Origin: Herpetospermum pedunculosum
Taxonomy: Eukaryota > Streptophyta > Magnoliopsida > Cucurbitales > Cucurbitaceae
Length of the DNA stretch: 64,000 nt
Assembly (NCBI GenBank): GCA_028017165.1
Contig: CM051527.1
Location: forward strand, 9,612,501 to 9,676,500
Reading direction: 5' to 3'
A model generated the notes under the pieces. It was not told the DNA's origin. It saw only the letters and a list, made by a program, of their open reading frames with translations, and made no database searches. Positions 43,861 to 55,610 of this stretch are shown here, piece by piece; within the stretch, counting starts at the first letter, position 1, and every line of letters starts with the position of its first letter. The translations under genes were made by a program, and so were the position numbers.

Positions 43861-45487
43861 TTGTGAAGATGTGGTCGGCTTCTATGAAAGAGTATAGGGC
43901 CTCTTTCTAGAACTTTCACGGTGACCCGAGGTTCGATGTGCATGGCCTTAAAAGCACTAGATGTTGTATCTGTATCGTGGATTCAAGATAAAACATAAGG
44001 AATGGAGCGTGTTGTGGGGGTCTCAACCTTAATTGATGAAATTTTAAAAGGCAACTCACTCTCTTCAATTAGGTTGTTGCCCCACTTCATTATGCAACAA
44101 TTCAAATCGTAAGATATTGTTGTTTAAGCTTATTATTTATTCTTTGCTCAAATTTTGGTTTTTGTTTCCTATTTTCTCTGTGGTAGTCATTCGTGGGGGA
44201 TTGTTGGGAATGACTCCCATTGAAATTATTTTTGTAAACGTTTCCGTTAAAACGGTTTTTGAATTAATTATGAATTAATTTCATTTAATATCTTAGTTAA
44301 TTCTTAATTAATTTTGTTAGAAACTCCCAAATTATTTTCTCTATTTATTTGAGAGTTGAAGGGGCTTTTGAAGAATTAACTTTTTCATTCACAAAAAACT
44401 AATTTTGAGCATCGTATTTTTGTCTTGGTTCCAATCCTTCTCTCACGAGTGGACGTGAGCGTTGGATGTTGTGTTAACTTTGGGGAGATCCGGCATAAAC
44501 ACGATTCGCACCGAGGTCGTGCCGAATTTTGTTTTCAAGGCAGTGGTTTACCACGACATAATAATTACCCTTCCGATTGATTTTCGGTTCTCGATTTCCA
44601 ACATTTTATATTTGGTTTCACTATTTTTTGAGTTGTGTATCAAAAGATAAAAATCATCGAAGTTGGACTATAGTTCTGTAAATTTCAGAAATGAAGATTC
44701 GTTTGAGCAGTGTGCATTAAAAAATCGATATCCTATTAGCAAGATATTCAAAAAAATTGAAAAAGATACGGTTGGAAAGCTAACACAGAATGGTTCAATT
44801 TAATACCTAGTTTTACTATTTTGGAGTTATGTATCAAATGATACAGATCGTCGAAGTTGAGCTACAGTTCTAAAAACTTCACTAAACCCAGAAGTGAATA
44901 TGGCAGAAAACTTCAAAATTGTAGCTCAACTTCAACGATTTTTATCTTTTGATACACAACTCTAAAAATAAATAATCCAGGTATCAAATTGAAGCGCTTT
45001 GTGTTAGCTTTCCAACCGTACCTTTTTCAACATTTTTGAATATCTGGGTAAAAAGATATCGATTTTTTAATACACAGCCAAAAGAATCTTCAGTTCTGAA
45101 ATTTGCAGAACTATAGTTCAACTTCGATGATCTTTATCTTTTGATACACAACTCCAAAAATAGTGAAACCAGTATCAAATTGAAGCTCTCATAGCTTTCC
45201 AACTATACCTTTTTTCGAAATTTGTGAATATCTAGGTAAAAAAATATCAATTTTTTTTATTGCAAAGTAATTGTTTCGTATATGCAGAAGAAGATAGTCT
45301 TTTGAAAAGCTGAAGATCGTCTTTTCAAAAGACGACTTTTGCTCGCGTGAAGACTCCCTTCAAAACAACATTATTTTTAAAAATATGCGATGAATTCAAT
45401 TAATAGTCGAGTTTCATTTATTAATTTTTTGGATTACTTATACTCATCAACTACTTCTACTAAATTATTTATTTTGTTTATTTCAAT

Positions 45488-45566
45488 ATACTAGTGGAAA
45501 GAATGAACCTTTGACCTCGAGGTTGATAGCATATACTTATGTCAGTTGAGCTATGCTCATTTTGAC
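45488..45566 (-). mobile_element. tRNA-derived SINE, degenerate copy 3
   Basis: On the minus strand, GAGCATAGCTCAACTGACATAAG gives an A box and GGTTCATTC a decayed B box; the head ATGAGCATAGCTCA matches copies 1 and 2 loosely. Confidence 0.6.
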
Positions 45567-45977
45567 ATATTATTATTATTGTTTATCAATAATTTAACAA
45601 ACATAATTTTAACCACATCGGATCATGATTTGACCAAACTCTTCATTAATAATTTTAACATTATTATTGTCTATCAATAGTTTATCAAATATAAATTTTT
45701 TTCCCAAATACTTATCATATTCTATAATAATGATTTGAACATGGAATATAACTCCATTTTATCAACAAAAAAAAAAAAAACAAAATCCATTTTTCATTTC
45801 ATCTATCTATTTAAATTTTTATTTTTCAATCACAAACCAAACACTCAAATATAATATAGAATAGATATTTATAATAACAAACATATATTGGAAAGAAAAA
45901 AAAGGAAAATTACATTTTTTTTTTGGGTCTAAGGTTAGGAATTAGTTTCTATTTAATCCCTAAGTTGACTTGACCAT

Positions 45978-46188
45978 AGAAAGAGAATTGAGCTAAGAGA
46001 AGATAAAACAATTGAGGCAATTCTCTGTATTGTTTTCAATAGTCAATAATGAAGGAGATTACATCCTATTTATATGAAACCCTAGGTTAGGGTTTCATTC
46101 TAATTTAGACAAAATATACACGTGGCACAAGCCAATAATAAACATATATAAATACAGGAAATATAATTGTTACTATATTTCCTTAATA
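45978..46188 (-). repeat. 3' LTR of the young copia element
   Basis: 211 bp; it differs from 51025-51235 only at ACAGGA versus ACAAGA. Its first 16 nt (minus strand) also encode the end of pol. Confidence 0.93.
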
Positions 46189-49100
46189 TCCCCCCTCAAA
46201 CGAGAGGGGAGTTCCACTACTCCGAGTTTGCTGCGAAGATACCCAAACTGAGTGTGAGATAGTGGCTTGGTGAGACAGTCCGCTAGTTGATCTGCCGACG
46301 GAACATAGCGTACTTGCAAGGCACCACGAAGAACCTGATCTCGAACAAAGTGAACATCAATTTCAATGTGTTTGGTGCGGGCATGAAAAACAGGATTGGT
46401 TGCCAAGGCACCAGCACTCAAGTTATCACACCACAACACTGGAACGGAAGGACAAATGACCCGGAGTTCAGTCAATAGTTGTTGGAGCCATATAATCTCA
46501 GCAGAAGCATGAGCCAGAGCCCTGTACTCAGATTCTGTGCTACTGCGAGCAACTGCAGTTTGTTTTCTAGAGGACCAAGAGATAAGTGTGTTACCAAGAA
46601 ACACACAATAGGCTGCAACAGACTTTCGATCATCCACATTAGCTGCCCAATCAGCATCAGAGAATGCAACCAGTGAGGATATGGAACTAGGCTGAATGAG
46701 AAGTCCCATATGACGTGTACCACTCAGATAACGAAGGACTCGCTTGACAGCATGCCAATGGACATCAGTAGGTTGTTTCAGAAACTGACTCAGATGATTG
46801 ACAATGTATGCAATGTCAGGCCTCGTATGAGTAAGGTACTGAAGAGCTCCAAGTGTACTGCGATAGAGAAAAGGATCTGACATAGGCTTCCCATCGCTAA
46901 TAGACAGATGTGTACCCATAACAGCAGGTGAAGGAGTGGGTCTAAGATGCACCATATCAAGTTTATGCAGAAGATCATCAATATACTTGGTTTGGGTCAA
47001 TAATAGCCCAGACTCAAGATGAGAAGCCTGAATCCCAAGAAAATAACTCAGGAGGCCCAAATCTTTTAGAGCGAAGCTAGTGTCCAGATCAGCAATCAGA
47101 CTTGATAGTAAGGGGACATCATTGCCTGTGATAATGACATCATCAACATAAACCAGAATGAAAATTATGGATGTACCTTTGCTGTAAATGAACAAAGATG
47201 GATCAGCTCTGCTGTGCGTGAAACCACGAGACAACAAGGCATTCTTCAATGTGATGTTCCAAGCACGAGGTGCTTGCTTGAGACCATAAATAGCCTTTTT
47301 CAGTTTGCACACATGATTAGGGCAATTATTATCAACATAGCCAGGGGGCTGAACCATATACACATCTTCCTCAAGTTTGCCATTCAGGAAGGCATTGTGA
47401 AAATCAAGTTGACGAAGTACCCAACCCCGAGAAACTGCAAGGGAGAGCACCACTCGAATCGTAGACGGTTTCACTACAGGACTGAAGGTCTCAAAGAAGT
47501 CAATACCTGGACTCTGATGAAAACCTTTTGCCACAAGGCGAGCCTTGTACCGTTCCACACTTCCATCTGCTGCTCGCTTAATGCGAAAAACCCATTTGCT
47601 GCCAACTACATTTAGATTCGGAGAAGGCTCAACTAGTTGCCAAGTCTGATTTCGCATAAGTGCAGAAAACTCAAGATCCATTGTTGTTTTCCAAACCGGG
47701 GTGGCAAGAGCATCAGCTACACGGGTTGGTTCAGTCAACCTCCAGTCAGTACGAGCAACAGTCATCCAAACTTTAGGCTTAAAGACACCAGCCTTAGCAC
47801 GTGTGACCATAGGATGAGTGGACTGTACTGTAGGAGTATGAGAAATAGAAGTACTAGAGACATCAGGAGAGAGAGCCACAATACCTGATGGCGGTGAGGT
47901 GACTGAATGATCAGTGGATCCTAAAGAGGCGTTGGCAGAACTTGCCGAGACACCTAGGGGGGGCGATAAGCCTGATCCCACGGTGTGACAATGATCCGGT
48001 AGAGTGCCTAATGACATCGGCACAGGTGATGATGGCAAGGGCAACTCAGTTGTTGCAGCAGAAATCTGATTAGAGGATGGTAGAGGGCGAACATGTATGT
48101 CAGACAGCTGTATCGGTGAACATAACAAGTCAGTTGGGAACCAAGAGCTTACTGAAGGTCCACCCTGAGATGACAAGTCATTTGTGTCACAGTCAGAAAA
48201 ACCTGTAAGAAAGGGAAAATTATTCTCATTAAACTGAACATGACGGGAGATAATAATTTTTCCTGACGAACATAGGCATTTGTGTCCCTTGTGAGCTGGA
48301 CTGGGACCCAAGTATACACATCTCTCTGTCTTGAACTGAAATTTATTGACATTGTATGGTTTAAGGTAGGGGTAGCAGGCACACCCAAAAGTCTTGAGTT
48401 CCACAAAGTTAAGCTGATGCCCAACTAACATTTCCATAGGAGATTTTTCCTGAAGTACAGATGACGGCATGCCATTAATGAGCAGGGTAGATGCAAGAAA
48501 AGCATCCCACCAATATTGTAAAGGCATGGTAGCTTGAGCCAATAGTGTTAACCCAGTTTCAACTATATGTCTGTGCTTTCTCTCAGCTCTTCCATTCTGT
48601 GCAGAAGTATATGGGCAAGAAAATCTTGATTTAATACCACTTTGAGCACACATATGATGCACTCTTTTATACTCACCCCCATTATCAGATTGTAAGGCTT
48701 TGATTTCCTTTCCAAATTGAGTTTTTACCATCCTGTTGAAGTGACTGAAAGCTGCAAGTGTGTCACTTTTCAAACGCAGAGGATAAATCCATACAAACCT
48801 ACTAAAATCATCAAGAAAGTGTACATAATAACGAAATCCTTCTGTAGATACAACAGGAGCAGGTCCCCACAAATCAGTATGAATCAGATCAAATGGAGCA
48901 ACAGCATGAGAAGTAGAGTGTGGAAAGGGGAGTGCATGACTTTTACCAAACTTGCAAGCTTCACAAAATTCGAATTTTTCATTGCTTTTAATTGGGAGAT
49001 TACATCCACTAATCAACTTTCCTAAGGTATTTAAAGAAGGATGACCAAGTCTTCTGTGCCAAACAGCCTTGGACACAGCGACATTAACACTATTACTTGA

Positions 49101-51005
49101 ACTAGGAATAATAAAGCTAGAATAGAAAGCAGCATTCTTTTTAAACTTCACATCTCTTGAGATAGTTCCAGGAACTTCCACTCCACCAAGTTGGTATAAG
49201 CCATCTTTAAGCACCCCTTTCAGCACTACTCTGCCCGTACGAGTATCCTTGATAAGACAAGAATCAACATGAAATTCAATGTATACATGATTATCCTGGG
49301 CAAGTTTAGAGACACTAACAAGGTTCTTTGCTATATCAGGCACACACAGAACATTCTCAAGGCGAAGCAGTTTATTATTTGCAATCAGACATGATGAACC
49401 AATATGAGAAATTACTAATTCATTACCATTACCAACAACAACTGTTTCTTTACCTCCATATTCAGTAGGGTAGGTCATGTTGGTATGATCTGACGTTACA
49501 TGACTGGAGGCTCCACTGTCAACATACCAGTTAGGATCAGCAACTGTAGCCGGGTTAGCTACCAGAAAAGGGTTGGAATTATTCTGAGTTGCAACAAAAG
49601 CCTGAGACGGAAACCCAGGTGCTGCATGATGATTGTTATTTCCCTGTGCCGGATTGCTTCGCTCATTAGGCCACCTGTTCTGATCCTGATTTGGTGGAGT
49701 TTTGTCAGATAAGTCAAAACACTTGTAAGCAGGATGTCCAGATTTACCACACCACTGACACACCACTTTGTTATTACTGTTATTGTTCCAACGACCACGT
49801 CCTCGACCTCGACCACCTCGTGGAGGATTCGAAGACCGATGATAATTGCCATTCTGATTGTTGTTTTGTTGTGGCTGCATACTATTAGTTCTTGGTGAAC
49901 TTGACTGACCTCTCACATTTGTGAAGTTAACTGAAGCAGTCTGACTAAAAGCAACATTATTTTTATGAGTGTTTTGGAGCTCAAGTCGTTTCTCAAACAC
50001 AAGTAGCTCCCCCTGCATCTCAGACCACGAAATACTGATTCTACCTTGAATCATTGCAACAACAGGATTATACTCCTCATCTAAACCCAAGAGTACTTGG
50101 GATACCAGTGAGCGCATAGGGACTGGACTTCCAGCTTGTCCCAAATTATCTGCATTACATTTCATAATACGCAAATAATCTACCATTTTAAGTGAATTTT
50201 TTCTAGTGGTTTGAAATACCTGACGCAAGAAATCTTCCTCTGCCCTAGATTGAATTCCAAACAGCTCCTGTATTGCTGTCCATAGGTCCTTTGCATTCTC
50301 ATAACCCAAGAGTTGTGTAGCAACTTCAGGAGTCATGGAATTGTATAGCCAACCGAGTAGTAGTTGGTCAACTACGAGTCATCGTTCATATTGCGATTGA
50401 CTCGCTGCATTATAGGGCAGTCCCTGACCGTTTTCATCAAACGAACCGCTGCCCAAGTTACCCACTGCCGCGCCACTATTGCAGCCAAAGGATTGTTGTC
50501 GTCGCACTTCAGGTGAAGGCGTTGCTGCACTTCGGGTGGAAGGCCCACTTGCAAGCCCACTGGAATCAAGTGAATCAAGGTTTTGCTTCTGCCGCACTTC
50601 ATCAAGTGCTCCTTGAATGTCACCACCCATCTTGGCAATTTCATGTGATTGAAGCCCACTGGAACCATCTGCCTTGGCAAATTCATGTGATTGATTAGGT
50701 GCTGTACTTCCGCTGGAAGTTCCACTTGCAGAGGTAATATTATTGACGACTTCGGCTGAAATCAAGTGAGATTTTTCAAAGCTATTTGGCGCACCCAATA
50801 CGAAGGGACATACCTCTGCACCTGTAAGATGCCCTTCAAGTCGATAGCTTCGAAGGATGGGCATTGCCAAAGTTTTCCATAACAGAAAATTTCCTCTATC
50901 AAGCTTGATTGTCGTAATCTGATTTAGAAGCTGATTGAGGGGAGGGCTGGAAAACGTGGGATTGACGGAAGGTTGGGTAATGTTGAAGAATGAGGCGTTA
51001 GCCAT
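46173..51005 (-). pseudogene. Copia gag-pol polyprotein, one in-frame stop
   Basis: Starting at MANASFFNITQP (51005), the frame is open to 46173 (1611 codons) except TGA at 50379-50381, codon 209, where the family usually has Trp. Gag precedes a basic GGRGRGRGRW stretch and a CCHC knuckle (CQWCGKSGHPAYKC, about 49760-49720). Protease has VDSGASSHV (about 49525). Integrase has the HRRLGHPS...CEACKFGK zinc part and a D-D-E core (HTDLWGP, SDNGGEY, GRAERKHR). RT has LDFHNAFLNG, KKAIYGLKQAPRAW and YVDD (about 47147-47136). RNase H has SSTESEYRAL and CDNLSAGALA and ends DIKEI inside the 3' LTR. All catalytic motifs look intact, so one suppressed or reverted codon separates this copy from a full polyprotein. 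Confidence 0.93.
46189..46200 (-). other. Polypurine tract of the young copia element
   Basis: TTTGAGGGGGGA on the minus strand, directly before the 3' LTR and inside the pol reading frame. Confidence 0.85.
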
Positions 51006-51012
51006 TGTAGAG

Positions 51013-51024
51013 GCTCTGATACCA
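51013..51024 (-). other. Primer binding site (initiator Met-tRNA type)
   Basis: TGGTATCAGAGC on the minus strand, directly abutting the 5' LTR with no spacer. Confidence 0.92.
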
Positions 51025-51235
51025 AGAAAGAGAATTGAGCTAAGAGAAGATAAAACAATTGAGGCAATTCTCTGTATTGTTTTCAATAGTCAATAATGAA
51101 GGAGATTACATCCTATTTATATGAAACCCTAGGTTAGGGTTTCATTCTAATTTAGACAAAATATACACGTGGCACAAGCCAATAATAAACATATATAAAT
51201 ACAAGAAATATAATTGTTACTATATTTCCTTAATA
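51025..51235 (-). repeat. 5' LTR of the young copia element
   Basis: 211 bp, one mismatch to the 3' LTR. On the minus strand it contains TTATATATG-like and CATATAAATAGG sequences; the latter is a plausible TATA box (about 51115-51125). Confidence 0.93.
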
Positions 51236-51483
51236 ACCATTAGTTGTCTAATAAAAAGATGACACATGTAACATGTTGAGGAAGGTTAAAGGGAACCAAA
51301 GATTCTTTGTGAGCAAGAGTCTATATATTGACATCTTCTCATGTATCATCATGAGAGGCTAACCAAACAAAGTGACTTATGGTCAATAACCATGTCATCA
51401 TATTGACTACCACATCATATTTTCGTTAAGTCAATTAACGGTCAACTTAATTTATGATAAAATTGAAACAAAATCCAAGCTCT

Positions 51484-51700
51484 TAAGGGCTAACGTTCCT
51501 GTTTCTTATTCCCTGTTTCATGTTTCTCGTTTCATGTTTCTTGTTTCCTGTATTTTGAGAACTAGAAACAAGAACATGTTTAATAACTAATCTTGTTTTT
51601 TGTTTCTTGAAAAAAAAACAGAAATAGAAACTTGTTTGATAACGTTTCTTGTTTCTTGAAACAAAATAGAAACTAGAAACATCATCCTGTTTGATAATTT
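51484..51700. mobile_element. Partial MITE of the GTTTCTTGTTTC family
   Basis: It starts at TTAAGGGCTAACGTTCCTG and has the family's GTTTCTTGTTTCCTG and inverted GAAACAAGAAAC blocks, with most of the body missing. A degenerate deletion copy of the elements at 52698 and 53797. Confidence 0.55.
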
Positions 51701-51754
51701 TTTTTTTCTCTTTATGTTTTTTCTTTTTTTATAGTTTAATAGAATTTAGTATAC

Positions 51755-51757
<3 letters not shown>

Positions 51758-51795
<38 letters not shown>

Positions 51796-51836
51796 ACATG
51801 CATTAAAAAATATATATATATATATATATATATCTT
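51758..51836. repeat. TA-dinucleotide microsatellites
   Basis: Two TA runs (about 51759-51786 and 51810-51833) separated by a short non-repetitive stretch. Confidence 0.9.
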
Positions 51837-52460
51837 ACGTTTACATAATCGAATACAAATAAGTCTCCTGCAAAATTTAAAACAACCATAAAATTGTATT
51901 TATACTTCAAATGTTATTCAAATTTGATTTGATTTGATATATGTTTTTGTGTGTTGAAAGGACAAGGAGACATTTATTTAAAAATAGGGAAGTGAGGCTC
52001 CAACATGCCAAAACAACGTTCAATAACATTTCGCACTGAAAAAATGTCGATAGTTAAACACTTATTCCCTACCTCGAGGATGATTCCTTCCTTGCTCTAA
52101 AATCTCGAAGTCGTTGTCAATTCGTCATTGTTTGTTATGGATCGTGTTTTAAATTTTCGTTGACGTGTAGACATTTCTACGTGTCAATGAGCTCAATATC
52201 GACATAAGAGATGAATCGACATTTCAATTATATTATAGATAAATTTATGTTATATAACTAAAATGTCATTATTTGAGAACCTAATATTTAATAGTGGGAA
52301 ATTTAAACTAATTTAAAAATCTTGAAATGCTAATTTGCAAAGTTTAAAATGTCGATGATGGAAATTTCAATGTCTCAATTTTATGGAAAGTCGAGGTAAT
52401 AATATATAAAAAAAAAAAAAAAAAAAAAAAACACTGCATAACTAAGAAAGAAAAAAATAA
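51837..52460. other. AT-rich DNA, no recognised feature
   Basis: About 620 bp ending in a poly-A run (52410-52431). No gene was supported. Confidence 0.5.
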
Positions 52461-52535
52461 TAAGCAGCTCAATGTATTGTCTAGTGACCATGAGGTCCTA
52501 GGTTCAATCCCCACCCCAACATGTTGTTAAAAAAA
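52461..52535 (+). mobile_element. tRNA-like SINE fragment
   Basis: CAGCTCAATGTATTGTCTAG, then GGTTCAATCC (52501-52510, B-box-like) and an A-rich tail from about 52528. Confidence 0.5.
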
Positions 52536-52697
52536 AGTGAAAAAGTGGTTATATTTTGGATTTGAAGCCCCATAGGTGAAGAGCTTACTTGAGTGCTTTC
52601 TTGTCAATGAACCAACACTAATTTATCATCTATTTAGGAACATATTAATATAAAGAGAAACGGGGGACTGGGAGAAACACATTTTTGAAGTTTCTTA

Positions 52698-53689
52698 GGG
52701 CCCGTTTGATAACGTTTCCTGTTTCTTGTTCCCGTTTCTCATTTTTTGAGAAACAGACTTGTTTGATAACTATTACCGTTTCTTGTTTCTAAATTTTTAG
52801 AAACGTTTCCAAAAAAAAGGCAAAATTTGAGAAACTATAAAAAGGTGTTTTTTTTTGTTCCGTTTCTTTTTATATTATTTTGTTCCTATTTTATTTAAAT
52901 ATTGTTTTGGCTTGTTGGTCCAAATGGGTGCCCTTTCCTAATTTTGCAGTTTTTAATATTTGAATTTTAAATTTTAAATTTTGCAATATATGTATGTATA
53001 TTTATTTATTATTTATTATTATTATTTTATTTTTTACAAAAAAAATATTTTGATATATTATGTCATATGTATATTTATTTATTTTTATTTTTTTAAAAAA
53101 ATATATATTTATATATTATTTAAATTTTATAATATATATTTATATATTTGTTAGTATTTTATAGACATGAACCAATTAGAATTTTGCAAATATAAATTTT
53201 GTTCATTAACACATGCATTTAGTCCCACTTTAATATTTTACAACAACGACATTTACAGAGTTATATAATTGAGTTGGATCTGAGTCGACATCATTGAAAG
53301 CAAAATGATTCGAGTGAGACATGACATTACCGATAAAAATAATTTTATTAGTGTTGTTAATTTTGTATCGGGGCTTACTTGTATTAAATAATGTAGCTTT
53401 TGATAATTAGTTTTGCTTTATATATTTTAATGCATGTTATATATTTTTTATACTATATAACTAAATTATATTTAAACTATAAATAAAATGAAAAAAAAAA
53501 AGTAAAATAAAACAAGAAACTGTTATCAAACAAGTTTCTGATTCTGTTTCTTTTTTTTAAAGAAACAAGAAATTGAAATAGTTATCAAACATATTCATGT
53601 TTCTAGTTCTTAAAAAATAAGAAACAAGAAACAGGAAACAAGAACCAAAAAACATGGAACAGGAAACAGGAACGTTATCAAACGGACCC
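52698..53689. mobile_element. PIF/Harbinger-like MITE, copy 1
   Basis: Terminal inverted repeats GGGCCCGTTTGATAACGTT and (right, complement) GGGTCCGTTTGATAACGTT bound 992 bp. The 3-bp duplication is TTA (52695-52697 and 53690-53692), as expected for PIF/Harbinger-type elements. The terminal 150 bp are rich in GAAACAAGAAAC/GTTTCTTGTTTC and the middle is AT-rich. No transposase is present. Confidence 0.85.
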
Positions 53690-53796
53690 TTAAATTTTGC
53701 CTCTTTGTAAGAAACGTTTCTCAAAATTTAGAAACAAGAAACGAGAATAGTTATCAAACAAATCTGTTTCTTAAAAAATGAAAAACGAGAACGTTA

Positions 53797-54790
53797 GGGT
53801 CCGTTTGATAACGTTCTTGTTTCCTGTTTCCTGTTCCCGTTTCTCATTTTTTAAGAAACAGTCTTGTTTGATAACTGTTCCCGTTTCTTGTTCCCAAATT
53901 TTAAGAAACGTTTCCAAAAAATGGGCAAATTTTGAGAAACTACAAAATATTGTTTCTCCTTGTTCCATTGCTTTTATAGAATTTCGTTCCTAAAATTTTA
54001 GAATATTTAATGTTGCTTTGTTGGTTAGTTTGACTACTAATTTCAAGTTTCCCCACTTTCGTGCCTGGGTTTGATCTTCAAGCATTGCACCTTTTTTTTT
54101 ATTTATTGTTTGATAACTGTTTACTGGTGCTAAATATTTTGCATCTGGGCTTACTACTATTTGATAATATAACTATTATTTACATATTATTTTATTTTTT
54201 AGTACATTGAACCCCGTTGAAATTTTGCAATATAAATTTTGCTCACTAAAACATACATTTAGTCTCATTTTAATATTTTACAACAACAACATATCCAAAG
54301 CTATATAATTGAGTTAGACCTAAGTCGACATCATCTAAGATAAAATAACTCGAGTGAGAGATGACTTTGCAGGTCAAATTTGGGCAACGTTGAAATGATA
54401 CATACAATACAATTTTATCGTTGTTTTTAATTTTACATCGAGATTTATTTGTACTAGATTATGTAAATTTTGGATAATTATTTTTTAGATTATGTAAACT
54501 AAATTCTATTTAAACTCAAAAAGAAAAAAATAAACATAGAGAAAAAAAACAAACCATAAACAATAAATAGTTATAAAATAATATGTTACTTATGTTTCTT
54601 TTTTATCTTCAAGAAACAAGAAACAAAAAATGTTATCAAACAAGTTTTCGTTTCTGTTTCTTTTTTTCAAGAAACAAGAAACAAGAGTAGTTATCAAACA
54701 TGTTTATGTTACTATTTCTCAAAATACAAGAAACAAGAAACACGGAAGAAAAAACAAAAAACAAGAAACGAGAAATAAAAACAAAATCCA
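53797..54790. mobile_element. PIF/Harbinger-like MITE, copy 2
   Basis: The left end GGGTCCGTTTGATAACGTTC follows TTA (53794-53796). The central part (54160-54480) matches 53150-53410 in order: TACAACAACRACAT, TATATAATTGAGTT, AGTCGACATCAT. The right terminus is decayed. TTA lies in sequence that looks like the right end of another family copy (53690-53796), so it appears nested. Confidence 0.7.
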
Positions 54791-55610
54791 AACCATGAAG
54801 AATTAAAATTGTCATTTTTGAAACTTCATTCATCAAATAGAAACTAAATTCAAAGTTTATAGACCAAAACTCAACTTTTAGGCATCAAATCAATATAAAA
54901 TCAAAGATAGTTGAATTTGTTGCCTTCGTTGTTTTCCTAATAAAACATGCATGGTTATTGAAATTACATTATTAAAAAGTAATAACAATAGAACTTGTTT
55001 AATTGGTACCATAATTTAATTTTTAATATTAAATTAATAATAAACTTCTAAATGTTATTGAATATAATTTATGACAAACTATCTCGGAAAATTTATTTTC
55101 ATTAATATTCATGTTTATTTAGAAAAGTGCAGTTGGCTTAAACGTTTAATCTCATATTAAAATTCTTCCTAGTCCATTTAACATTTGTTTGGTTAAAAAA
55201 AAGTTAATATACATTTTCTTATGTTAATCTCTCATGTTGATGCAAAAATTAGAATAGGAGAATGTCGTCTGACCTTCACGTGACTCAATTATAGAATTTG
55301 TTGATTTTATGGATGAAATGATCTGCAAAAGAAATATTAGAAAACATCAGTGTGGTTTCTGTCACGTTGCCTTCCATGCTTAAGTTAGAATCGAAGTTAA
55401 GTTAGAATCGAAGTTAAGGAGTAGCAAGTTTTAAATTGTAAGATACTTTTGAAACACACAATTTGATTAAAAGGAAAATTATAAAGGATAGCAAAATAAA
55501 TTAGGCTAATTAAAAATTTAGCTATAATTTTTTGGGTTTGCAAATATAGGAAAATTTCTAAAGAGATTTTTCGTTTTTTTATATTCTCAATTTATCCTTC
55601 TTAACATTTT
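54791..55610. other. AT-rich DNA, no recognised feature
   Basis: About 820 bp. A short direct duplication AAGTTAGAATCGAAGTTA occurs twice at about 55382-55416. No gene was supported. Confidence 0.5.

Larger units (their letters stand above)
39711..44603 (+). mobile_element. Decayed Ty1/copia element inside the foldback arm
   Basis: LTRs of 399 bp (39711-40109) and 402 bp (44202-44603) share TTGGGAAYGACTCCCATTG starts and TTTCCAACA ends; the 5' start has lost its T (GG for TG). Flanks TTTGA and TTTTA are a near-match duplication. Before the 3' LTR is the tract GTGGGGGAT. After the 5' LTR, ATTTGAAAGCGAAG looks like a decayed methionine-tRNA primer site. LTR divergence is visibly high, so the copy is old. 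Confidence 0.85.
39534..45385. mobile_element. Foldback element with long inverted arms, interrupted by copia
   Basis: Arms begin TATTTTTAAAAATAATGTTG at 39534 and end with its complement at 45385. The left arm (39534-39710 plus 44604-44900) and right arm (about 44925-45385) match in inverted order along about 480 bp. Shared landmarks include AAAAAATCGATATC, GTTGGAAAGCTA, TTCAATTTGATACC and GAGTTGTGTATCAAA. The apex is near 44900-44925. Without the copia insertion the element is about 960 bp, mostly one long hairpin. No target duplication was recognised. Confidence 0.8.
45978..51235 (-). mobile_element. Young, nearly intact Ty1/copia retrotransposon
   Basis: A 5258-bp element with a perfect 5-bp duplication ACCAT (45973-45977 and 51236-51240). 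The LTRs are only 211 bp and differ at a single position. Read on the minus strand, the LTR starts TATTAAGG and ends CTCTTTCT, so the ends are TA...CT rather than TG...CA. A methionine-tRNA primer site and a polypurine tract touch the LTRs. One long coding frame carries all copia domains in order, with a single stop. The gag type suggests the Ale/Retrofit lineage (inference). Confidence 0.95.

Noticed and set aside
46287..49888. Several plus-strand frames of 60-130 codons
   Set aside because: Shadows of the copia polyprotein on the opposite strand.
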